Shown here: in pieces, positions 15,968-23,031 of the stretch | Numbering within the stretch: the stretch's first letter is position 1 | Layout of the letters: every line of letters begins with the position of its first letter | Assembly: GCA_022774325.1 (NCBI GenBank) | Contig: JALFNN010000045.1 | Location: forward strand, 1-64,000 | DNA: 64,000 nt | Source: a bacterium | GTDB taxonomy: Bacteria > Bacillota > Clostridia > Lachnospirales > Lachnospiraceae | Direction of reading: 5' to 3' | The notes under the pieces: model-generated | Database searches by the model: none | Told to the model about the DNA's origin: nothing | The model's input: only the letters and a program-made list of their open reading frames with translations | Translations under genes and position numbers: made by a program

Positions 15968-18298
15968 TTACTTTCTCCGTGATATTCTAACACATTTCAA
16001 CACTACAGCGCAAGAAAGAAGCGCACAAAGGATAAGAACTATCAAGTTTGCCGAATCACCGGTCGCAACCGATGTTGTTTTCACTGGGAGCTGCGGCTTT
16101 CCCAGCTGCATATCTTCTGGTTTTTGCGGTATTTCGGGTTTTTCCGGTTCCTCCGGAATTTCCGGCTCTTCCTCAAAATGAACAGACTGTCCTTCATCTC
16201 CCAGATTGGTATGGTCAGCAACCAATTTTCCCTCGCAATATAAATACTCAAACACGACCGTCGTTTTCCCTCCCAATCCGGACGCATTAAATACAAAGCG
16301 CATTTCTTCGCTTCCTTCTTCTTTCTCCGGCGCAAATGTCGCTTCAGCCGTAACCAGCTCTTCTCCGATTTTCAGTTCTTCCCCACTTTCGGCGTCCATC
16401 AGAATACCTTTCAGTGTATATTCCTTCCCGGGAGTAAGGTTCTTCCATGACACCGTATCAATCAGCACCATTTCCTCCCTCGGTTTAGCCTCATGAGTGC
16501 GGGTTTCTTCGTCAAGTGCCGTTGTCGCGATCTCCGGAACCGGTCTTTTATCATTCGTAAGCGTTCCCAGATTCACGGTATGAGCATCTCTCGTGATCTC
16601 CACCTCAAAAGGCGGCAGTAAAATCCTGTCACTGTTATTCTCACACTCCAGTTCTTCGATGCAATACGTGTCATATGGGAGCGCGCCTTTCTTATCATCG
16701 GATTTCCCTTCGCCAAACCAGATTCCATCCTCTGCAGACTCTCCCCGGTTCGTATTTACCGTATGACGGTTCCATTTTGACGCCGTAGACGCATAACCGT
16801 TTTTGTCGGTAATGATGACATGTGCTTCTTGCGTGGTCTTAGATGTGATCCGGAAAGGAATTCCAGAGAGGCGTTCCATTGTGCTGTCAGCCACCTTGAT
16901 CAGCTCCAGATCTCCCCGCACGATCTCCTCCGGAACAATGGTTTCCTGATAGACATGCAATGCAGCCTCCGATGCACTTTCTTCTTCCGGCTGAATCGCC
17001 TGAGCAAAAACCACATCTGTCTTCCGGTAACCCTCCGGAGCCTTCGTCTCTCGGATCGTAACTGTACCGACAGGCAGAACGCCTGCTCCATTTACCAGAT
17101 AAAGCGCATCACCTCCGACCTGATATGCTCCGGTCATCTTCACTTTACCCTGTGCGTCCGTCCTGAATACCCATGTCCGAAGCGGCGAATGTCCCTCTTT
17201 TGCAGGATCTTCCTGCGATATCATATCATAATACTGCACTGTAAATTCTGCGTCTTCCAGGCTTCCGCTTCCTTGTGGTTTTCCGCTTCCGCTCTCTTTG
17301 TCCTTCTTTTCCAGCAGCCATTCGATCGGATTGTAAAAAGGAGCATCTTCACAGGTATAATAGACTGTCTCACCTGCTTTTACGGTGATCGTTTGCGACT
17401 CCGGGTTACAGGTATACCCCTGCGGAGCTTTCGTTTCTCTGATATCATAGCTCCCTTCCTGCAGAGCATCGGCCTTCCCGTAGCCCCTTTCATCAGTCGT
17501 GATCACCGCCGCCACATTTTCTGTTCCTTGATAAAATAGCGTAAATTCTGCCCCGGCAAGTGAATAGCAGGAATTCCCTTCCACCAATCCGGCATCCGAA
17601 GAGGATTTCTTCACTTCCAGACCGCCTGTATGTGAAATCTTAAATAAATATACGGTAGATTCGCATTTGGGCTCCAGCACCGAAATCTGATTCCCTCGCT
17701 GGGGATGCGTCGAAGAATGCCAGAACTTATTATCTTTCCCGTTATTTCCCCAGAAAAATCCGATATGACAGTCCGCATCCTCCGATTCCCAGGAGCGCGG
17801 TTCAAAATAGATCACATCCCCTTTCTGGGCCTTTCCGCCCGCCAGCAGCTCTTCAACGGTATCATAATGATAATACTCCACGGCATTTTCCGTGATCCAG
17901 TGATACCAGTTGCTTGCATTCACCTTGCCGCCCCGGTATCCACGGTTCGCGATCCCCGAAAGATCCGCTCCGCATTTTTCCAGAACATACGCCACAAAAC
18001 CGGTACAGTTCATACCGCCATTTCCACCATTTGCTCCGTTCGGCCGCATACAGTTTCCCGGTGTTAACGGGGAACCGGTATAGGGTGTGCCAAGGTAATA
18101 ACCGTCGTTCTCGTGTGCCTGGAGCTCCGCAAGAACTGCTCCCGGAGCCACTCCGAGCTTTTCATCCAGTTTTACAATTGTATCTGTTGAATTTCCTGTC
18201 GCTTTGACTTCGCTGATCTTCTGACTGCTTCCGGTCAGACAAAGAGCGGTAAGTACCGCTGTGATGGCATACTGCCATCTTCTTGATTTGATAAACAT
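15968..18298 (-). CDS. Large surface protein: amidase-like domain, SpaA/Cna-B repeats, VaFE domain, membrane anchor
   Basis: 776 residues from the ATG at 18298, with AGGAGA upstream; the longer frame adds 30 residues before the signal peptide. After a signal sequence (RWQYAITAVLTALCLTG) comes a cysteine-peptidase/amidase-like domain: Cys98 in MNCTGFVAYVL and His178 in CHIGFF, preceded by GDVIYFEPR, the NlpC/P60 layout. Then several SpaA/Cna-B type beta domains (ETKAPQGY, ETKAPEGY), a VaFE-type domain (LTPGKEYTLKGILMD), a Pro/Glu-rich stalk and a C-terminal membrane helix with RRK tail. Before the helix is LPVKTTSVATGDS, a probable non-canonical sortase signal. Such domains form isopeptide bonds. 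Likely wall-attached adhesin with a peptidoglycan-acting head. Confidence 0.8.
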   Translation of the reverse strand: MFIKSRRWQYAITAVLTALCLTGSSQKISEVKATGNSTDTIVKLDEKLGVAPGAVLAELQAHENDGYYLGTPYTGSPLTPGNCMRPNGANGGNGGMNCTGFVAYVLEKCGADLSGIANRGYRGGKVNASNWYHWITENAVEYYHYDTVEELLAGGKAQKGDVIYFEPRSWESEDADCHIGFFWGNNGKDNKFWHSSTHPQRGNQISVLEPKCESTVYLFKISHTGGLEVKKSSSDAGLVEGNSCYSLAGAEFTLFYQGTENVAAVITTDERGYGKADALQEGSYDIRETKAPQGYTCNPESQTITVKAGETVYYTCEDAPFYNPIEWLLEKKDKESGSGKPQGSGSLEDAEFTVQYYDMISQEDPAKEGHSPLRTWVFRTDAQGKVKMTGAYQVGGDALYLVNGAGVLPVGTVTIRETKAPEGYRKTDVVFAQAIQPEEESASEAALHVYQETIVPEEIVRGDLELIKVADSTMERLSGIPFRITSKTTQEAHVIITDKNGYASTASKWNRHTVNTNRGESAEDGIWFGEGKSDDKKGALPYDTYCIEELECENNSDRILLPPFEVEITRDAHTVNLGTLTNDKRPVPEIATTALDEETRTHEAKPREEMVLIDTVSWKNLTPGKEYTLKGILMDAESGEELKIGEELVTAEATFAPEKEEGSEEMRFVFNASGLGGKTTVVFEYLYCEGKLVADHTNLGDEGQSVHFEEEPEIPEEPEKPEIPQKPEDMQLGKPQLPVKTTSVATGDSANLIVLILCALLSCAVVLKCVRISRRK

Positions 18299-18351
18299 AT
18301 TTGTATTCTCCTTCCTGCCCATCCGGCACGAAAAAGAGATACATAAGACGA

Positions 18352-18388
18352 GTACCCATATCATAAGATACGGGTACCCAAAAGTCAA
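18352..18388 (-). promoter_or_regulatory. Promoter and palindromic operator of the surface-protein gene
   Basis: On the minus strand TTGACT (18383-18388), 17 bp, TATGAT (18360-18365). A 26-bp palindrome, GTACCCATATC-ATAA-GATACGGGTAC (18352-18377, one mismatch between arms), covers the -10 and half the spacer. A dimeric repressor there would switch off the gene. The regulator is unknown. Confidence 0.65.
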
Positions 18389-18485
18389 TTATTAGACTTC
18401 TTATTTTTTTCTTAAAGTCCGAATCTTCCTATCACCTCACATCATCCTATTAATACATTTTAGCCTTTTCTTTACAGAATCCTCC

Positions 18486-18515
18486 TTTACATCTCCCCCA
18501 TAATTGCGTTATAAT
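18486..18515 (+). promoter_or_regulatory. Promoter of the CmpB-like gene
   Basis: TTTACA (18486-18491), 18 bp, TATAAT (18510-18515), about 33 bp before the ribosome binding site of the next gene. Confidence 0.65.
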
Positions 18516-18554
18516 AGTAATTCATACAAATTAAATAGTTAGGAGCAAACTGAA

Positions 18555-19541
18555 ATGACGGAATTATATTTTATCGCTTTGTACTTTTTCGTCTATGGCT
18601 TTCTTGGCTGGTGTACGGAAGTCGCTTTTGCCGCCTGGAAAGAGCATCGATTTGTAAACCGCGGATTTCTGAATGGCCCAATTTGTCCGGTCTACGGTAT
18701 CGGAGTCACACTGGTCGTCCATTTTCTTAGTCCTTACAGATCCAATCTCATCATTCTCTACATAACCAGTACGATTCTCGTAACCGCACTCGAATGGCTG
18801 ACCGGGTTCATTCTGGAGAGGGTCTTTCATAACAAATGGTGGGATTATTCGAATATGCCGCTTAATCTCAATGGCTATGTATGCCTCTTGTTTTCTCTTA
18901 TATGGGGCGTTGCCTGTGTTTTGATCGTGGATTTCATCCATCCGGTTATTCACAAACTGTTGCTCTATATTCCTGTTATCGTCGGAGTGATCATTCTAAT
19001 CATACTGGGGATCGGCATGTTTGCAGACCTTTATGTGACTGCTTCCGGCATCTTGAAGATGAACAAACGTCTTGCGGCTATGCAGGAGATTGCTGATGAG
19101 CTTCATGAAATATCAGACAAAATTGGAGAAAATATTTACAAAAATACGATCGCAGCGATGGAAACCCAGGATGCGATCAAGGATTCTGTTACGGAGAAGC
19201 AGGAAGAACTCAAAGATTCTTTTACTGCAAAACAGGAGGAATTCAAAGATTCCCTTGCAGCAAAACAGATGGAATTCAAAGATTCTTTTGCTTTAAAGCA
19301 GGAAGAGATTCTGGGCAATCTCACAGAGCGCCGCGAAGAGATTTCCGAAACATTGGATACGGTTTCAGACGAATTGAAAGAACGTATTGCATCCTTGCGT
19401 AAGCATTACAGTGAACTTGGTGAGGACTTTACCGGTATTCAGAAACGTCTTCTAAAAGCGTTCCCGAAAATGGAAAACAAAAAATACAGTGAATCCTTAG
19501 ACGATCTGCGCGAGAAACTGAATTCTCTGCGCAAACGCTAG
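18555..19541 (+). CDS. CmpB-type membrane protein (putative ABC transporter permease family) with coiled-coil tail
   Basis: 328 residues. The N-terminal ~160 residues have four or five membrane helices with the family signatures FFVYGFLGWCTEV, FVNRGFLNGPICPVYGIG and the later FHNKWWDYSNMPLNLNGYVCL. The C-terminal half is soluble and strongly helical. Between residues 212 and 255 an 11-residue unit occurs four times (VTEKQEELKDS, FTAKQEEFKDS, LAAKQMEFKDS, FALKQEEILGN), a hendecad pattern expected to form a right-handed coiled coil. The family is annotated as a permease, but no ATP-binding partner lies nearby, and its function is not established. It has its own promoter and terminator. Confidence 0.8.
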   Translation: MTELYFIALYFFVYGFLGWCTEVAFAAWKEHRFVNRGFLNGPICPVYGIGVTLVVHFLSPYRSNLIILYITSTILVTALEWLTGFILERVFHNKWWDYSNMPLNLNGYVCLLFSLIWGVACVLIVDFIHPVIHKLLLYIPVIVGVIILIILGIGMFADLYVTASGILKMNKRLAAMQEIADELHEISDKIGENIYKNTIAAMETQDAIKDSVTEKQEELKDSFTAKQEEFKDSLAAKQMEFKDSFALKQEEILGNLTERREEISETLDTVSDELKERIASLRKHYSELGEDFTGIQKRLLKAFPKMENKKYSESLDDLREKLNSLRKR

Positions 19542-19579
19542 ATGACCTGCAGTTCCGAATCAGATTTTCATTTATACAT

Positions 19580-19640
19580 AAAAGTCCGTATCATCAGCAT
19601 TGATTTTCTATCAGAAACGATGCCGGTGATACGGACTTTT
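19580..19640. terminator. Bidirectional terminator between the CmpB-like and PHP genes
   Basis: AAAAGTCCGTATCA (19580-19593) pairs with TGATACGGACTTTT (19627-19640), extended by GCAT/ATGC; A and T runs flank both sides. It separates convergent genes. Confidence 0.85.
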
Positions 19641-19649
19641 ATTATTCAA

Positions 19650-20483
19650 TTAATGGTCTCTTTTAATTCGTTTCAGATATGGGATCTCAATCGGATCAAT
19701 CGGATCGATCGGCTGCTCATCCTGAATCTTATTCTTGCGTTTGTGCATCTTTAGAAGTGCTCCTCCACGGTTGTAGAACCAGAATGAATACACCAAAAGC
19801 TTATTCGCTTTACCGATCTTGTCCTTCGTGGTCTTTGTGTAAAAGTCACCAACCGCCTTGATCGGTTCCCGGTTCCGGATCTGCATAATCAGATCCAGCT
19901 CCGTCTTGATTGGATGTGGAAACTCCGTATATGCCATTCCCACACAATCCAGCTTGTGCGCATCGCTTCCCCCCGTTCCGGGTTTGTTGTATTTTTCCGC
20001 CAGCAGTTTCGCGCCGGCATTGGATTCGGGCGGTTCACACGCGTTAAATGTTTCAACAAAGTCAAATTTCTCCAGAAGTTCCGGCGACGTCTGCCATTTC
20101 TTTGTATTGGTAAAGCTTAAATACTTTTCTCCACAAGGATGTGCCGGACCGCAGATTCCACCGTGATGATGCACAAAATCAATGAGTAGGGAAAGCGGAA
20201 GTCCGCGCATTTCCAGAAGCCGCATCTTAACGCCTTGAGGCATGATGATCAGAATATGCCCCGCTTCCAGCGTATCATATTCAATTCCTTTTAACACAAC
20301 GAAATCATTATACTTTTTCCCTTTGAAAGTGTTCTTCCAGTACCGGTAACCATTATACGTATCATGATCGGTCACCAGCATACCATCAATTCCCTTTTCC
20401 TTCAGCTTTAAAATATACTTCTCCAAACTGACTTTACTGTCAATCGACCCTTCCCGTACATGACAATGCATATCGATCTTCAT
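19650..20483 (-). CDS. PHP-domain metal-dependent phosphoesterase
   Basis: 277 residues from the ATG at 20483. The PHP domain metal ligands appear as DMHCHVREGS (N-terminus), VTDHDTYNGY, HHHGGICGPAHPCG and GGSDAHKLDCVG. Such proteins hydrolyse phosphoesters of nucleotides or small phosphorylated molecules, usually with three metal ions. The C-terminal 60 residues after GDFYTKTTKDKIGK are basic and unlike the family core, with a repeated IDPIDPIEIP stretch near the end. It follows a membrane-protein gene on the same strand by about 30 bp; a shared transcript is likely. Substrate unknown. Confidence 0.85.
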   Translation of the reverse strand: MKIDMHCHVREGSIDSKVSLEKYILKLKEKGIDGMLVTDHDTYNGYRYWKNTFKGKKYNDFVVLKGIEYDTLEAGHILIIMPQGVKMRLLEMRGLPLSLLIDFVHHHGGICGPAHPCGEKYLSFTNTKKWQTSPELLEKFDFVETFNACEPPESNAGAKLLAEKYNKPGTGGSDAHKLDCVGMAYTEFPHPIKTELDLIMQIRNREPIKAVGDFYTKTTKDKIGKANKLLVYSFWFYNRGGALLKMHKRKNKIQDEQPIDPIDPIEIPYLKRIKRDH

Positions 20484-20512
20484 GAGCACATCACCAGACT
20501 TTCTTTAAAATT

Positions 20513-21229
20513 TTATTCCTCGTACTCGTCTTCGTCTTCCTCCTCATCATCGAGATCCAGAATGGAACGTGCACGATCAATCTCCGATTCAATCGAAATC
20601 TCTTCTTTCACCTGTCTGGAATGCCGCGCTTCTCTTCTTCCGATTTCCCGGGACTTCATCATAAATTGTACGATAAGTCCGATGGCGATACCGGCCGCAC
20701 AGATTCCCAGTGTAATGTAAGGATTCTTAATTCCGACCATCTGCGCAACTGCATTTCCAAGCCCCATTCCCCCGCTCAGTGATGTCACAATGATAACAAG
20801 TGGTTCAAACCAGATCATTGTCAGGACTGCAATAATAATTCCGGCAACTCCTGTGACAGCCAGCATTGTAAAATTCTGCATCTGGAACATACCTACAACC
20901 TCCAGAGCCACGCTCAGGCAAAGCAGAAATGCTCCAAACTTCTTGAACACTGCTGACATGATCGTCAGAATCAGTGCTGCCGCCGCAACAATGGCGAGAC
21001 CGATCTTCAGATCGGTCTGGATCAGATATGCCACCAGAATTCCAAGTACAGCTCCAACAGCCAGTCCGCAAATCGCGTTCACAAATCTGACCAGCTTCAG
21101 TCCGAACAGACATACAATCAATCCGATAACTGCCGAAATAACCAGAGCTGGAAAGGGTATCTCTATCCCATTCTGTACGACTGCATTCATCTGAGTAATG
21201 ATCTCATTTATCATTGGTTCATTAAACAT
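20513..21229 (-). CDS. Multispanning membrane protein with acidic tail (TMEM198/DUF4203-like)
   Basis: 238 residues with about seven hydrophobic segments (ALVISAVIGLIVCLFGLKLV, INAICGLAVGAVLGILVAYL-like, LAIVAAAALILTIMSAVF, and so on). A soluble tail follows from about residue 190, ending in a run of acidic residues (DLDDEEEDEDEYEE). The glycine-rich helix pairs resemble the DUF4203/TMEM198 group, whose function is not established. It has a GGAGG site and its own promoter (21275-21304), and the PHP gene follows 30 bp later. Confidence 0.75.
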   Translation of the reverse strand: MFNEPMINEIITQMNAVVQNGIEIPFPALVISAVIGLIVCLFGLKLVRFVNAICGLAVGAVLGILVAYLIQTDLKIGLAIVAAAALILTIMSAVFKKFGAFLLCLSVALEVVGMFQMQNFTMLAVTGVAGIIIAVLTMIWFEPLVIIVTSLSGGMGLGNAVAQMVGIKNPYITLGICAAGIAIGLIVQFMMKSREIGRREARHSRQVKEEISIESEIDRARSILDLDDEEEDEDEYEE

Positions 21230-21274
21230 AAAACAAGTCCTCCTATATCATTATTTACGTTCTCCCACCGGATT

Positions 21275-21304
21275 ATTATATCACACAAGCAGACATAATC
21301 GCAA
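21275..21304 (-). promoter_or_regulatory. Promoter of the membrane protein-PHP pair
   Basis: On the minus strand TTGCGA (21299-21304), 18 bp, TATAAT (21275-21280), about 45 bp before the start codon. It lies downstream of the hairpin at 21361-21404, so these genes need not be read from the RNA promoter further upstream. Confidence 0.65.
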
Positions 21305-21360
21305 CTATTTCACTGTTTTAACACAAACTCAATATTAACCCTCATTACAATTTAAACATA

Positions 21361-21404
21361 TTAAAGAGGAGTATCAACCTTCGTTTTTTGATACTCCTCT
21401 TTAA
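21361..21404 (-). terminator. Hairpin ending the candidate small RNA
   Basis: TTAAAGAGGAGTATCAA pairs perfectly with TTGATACTCCTCTTTAA around a 10-nt loop. The T-run after it on the minus strand is weak (TTTAATATGTTTAAA), so termination efficiency is uncertain. Confidence 0.6.
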
Positions 21405-21573
21405 TTCACTTCATCTGTCATTATTATTTACCTTTCTGGTGGTCTGTACCTTCCTTTCTTAGATTCCCGTTTTTGAAATTATGTTTTCGGTGGTCTGTAC
21501 CTCCATTCTTTAATTTAAAAAGATAGCGTCCGAAACCTTTTTATCTGTTTTTATTACCTCATCTATCTTTTAT
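21361..21573 (-). ncRNA. Candidate independent small RNA (~213 nt)
   Basis: This stretch has its own strong promoter (21580-21608) and ends in a 17-bp hairpin (21361-21404). The gene downstream has a separate promoter and the gene upstream (prsA) has its own terminator at 21830-21853. No open frame with a start and a ribosome binding site longer than about 15 codons was found on this strand; one 38-codon frame is open but has no start codon. On the minus strand the 14-nt motif AGGTACAGACCACC occurs twice, 51 nt apart (plus-strand 21438-21451 and 21489-21502). No known RNA family was recognised. The rest of the gap (21609-21829) shows nothing clear. Confidence 0.5.
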
Positions 21574-21579
21574 GTCTAT

Positions 21580-21608
21580 ATAATAACTTGTTGCACCCAA
21601 TTTGTCAA
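21580..21608 (-). promoter_or_regulatory. Promoter of the candidate small RNA
   Basis: On the minus strand TTGACA (21603-21608), 17 bp, TATTAT (21580-21585); start expected near 21573. Confidence 0.72.
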
Positions 21609-21829
21609 TACATTTTTAATATGTATTTGTATTTTTACAAAATTATATATTATATCATAAATTTTTCCAAACTCTTAGAGTGGAATTGATGAATAATCCG
21701 TAAGAACAGTAGCTTATTATGGATTTTGAAAAGGTAATTGCAAGATTGTAAAAAGGAATTTACACAATCCCCCGTAAATTCAGAAAGCTTGCCACCATTC
21801 AAAACAAAAAATGCCAGACCAAAACACAA

Positions 21830-21853
21830 CAGTTCAGCCTTACGGCTGAACTG
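21830..21853 (-). terminator. prsA terminator
   Basis: CAGTTCAGCC-TTAC-GGCTGAACTG is a perfect 10-bp stem just after the prsA stop; the T-run on the minus strand is interrupted (TGTTGTGTTTT). Confidence 0.65.
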
Positions 21854-21868
21854 CTATAATTCCACATT

Positions 21869-22879
21869 CTATTCATCTGTATCTTTAATTGTCACGCCCC
21901 GTTTTACAAAACTGATCTTGTCCCATACATTTTTGTGAACCTTCACACCGTCTGCTTCTTTCCATTCTTCGCAGAGCTTATCAAACTGCTCTTCTTTCCG
22001 TTCGGAAACGATGGATTCTTTTTTTGCATCCGTTGCGTCCCGGTCGAGGAGACTGGTCAGCTTTGCAACAAAATATCCGCTGGTATCTTCGACCACAGGA
22101 GTAACCTCGCCTTCCTTCAGTGAATCTGCCGCAACCACAAGCAGTTGAGACGGTGATGTAGTTGATGTATCAAAAGTCAGAGTCGATGCTGTATATCCGG
22201 CCTCCTCTGCATAAGCTGCAAAATCCTCCGCGTTCGCCGCTCCCTCCCGGAATGCCTCAACCGTTTCTTTCAGTTCTGCCTTTTCATCTTCTGAAAGCTG
22301 GGTCGAATTTCCATCGTCATCTGTCTTGGTAAATGAGAAATATACATACTGCATACTCTTCTGTGCAGCCTCTTCATCGGACACTTCGGTATCCACATCG
22401 GCAGTCATTGCTTCATGCATTTTTTCCTGAATGGTAACAAGCTCCAGGAATTTCTTCACAGTTTCTTCATCTCCGGAAACCATATCCTTATCTTCAAGAT
22501 TGTTCGATTCAGTAAAGCTCTTCGCCGCTTTCTCTATAGCCTCATTCTCCTCATCCGTCAAGGAAACACCATAGTCATCCTTATGTGCATCCAGTATATA
22601 CATAGTTTCAAGTGACTCCAGAACGCCTTCCTTCACACTTTCTTCATAGGTCTTACCCTCTTCTGCCTCACCAGACCACATATCCTCTCCTAAAAAGCTT
22701 GCATAATACGTCTCATATTGTGCCTGCTGATATCTCGCATAGAAATTCGCCACATCTGCCGTGATCTTCGCATCTCCAACCTCTGCAACTACTTCACTTC
22801 CATCTAATTTACCGCAGCCTGCTACTGTAGCTGCCACCAGGGCAGATGCAAGTACAAGCGTCAATACTCTCTTCTTCAT
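21869..22879 (-). CDS. prsA: PrsA-like foldase lipoprotein (SurA-N/rotamase)
   Basis: 336 residues from the ATG at 22879 with AGGAGG upstream. The lipoprotein signal peptide ends in ATVAGC (Cys22 is the lipidated residue). The rest has the SurA-N/PrsA layout: a helical chaperone domain (ADVANFYARYQQAQYETYYA...) and a C-terminal region (about residues 195-300) in the position of the parvulin rotamase domain, with the DSLKEGEVTPVVEDTSGYFVAKL segment. Conserved parvulin active-site residues are hard to see, so isomerase activity is uncertain. It folds exported proteins at the outer face of the membrane. Its own promoter lies about 70 bp upstream. Confidence 0.82.
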   Translation of the reverse strand: MKKRVLTLVLASALVAATVAGCGKLDGSEVVAEVGDAKITADVANFYARYQQAQYETYYASFLGEDMWSGEAEEGKTYEESVKEGVLESLETMYILDAHKDDYGVSLTDEENEAIEKAAKSFTESNNLEDKDMVSGDEETVKKFLELVTIQEKMHEAMTADVDTEVSDEEAAQKSMQYVYFSFTKTDDDGNSTQLSEDEKAELKETVEAFREGAANAEDFAAYAEEAGYTASTLTFDTSTTSPSQLLVVAADSLKEGEVTPVVEDTSGYFVAKLTSLLDRDATDAKKESIVSERKEEQFDKLCEEWKEADGVKVHKNVWDKISFVKRGVTIKDTDE

Positions 22880-22946
22880 CTGAACTATTTCCTCCTTAAC
22901 CGTATCCTGCCGTTCTCCCGGGCAGAATCGTCGTGCATATTTATAT

Positions 22947-22975
22947 AGTATACCGTGTTTTTCCTTAGCTGGCAA
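22947..22975 (-). promoter_or_regulatory. prsA promoter
   Basis: On the minus strand TTGCCA (22970-22975), 17 bp, TATACT (22947-22952). Sixteen bp upstream lie two tandem copies of TTTGACATCCG (22991-23001 and 23005-23015). Confidence 0.68.
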
Positions 22976-23031
22976 TCCTTTTCACAAAAATTTGACATCC
23001 GTTATTTGACATCCGGCTATATGAAAACGCT

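Noticed and set aside
21420-21540. A 38-codon open frame containing GGTDHRKHNFK and KEGTDHQKGK on the minus strand
   Set aside because: No ATG, GTG or TTG start and no ribosome binding site in frame, so it is treated as part of the RNA; kept as a caveat.
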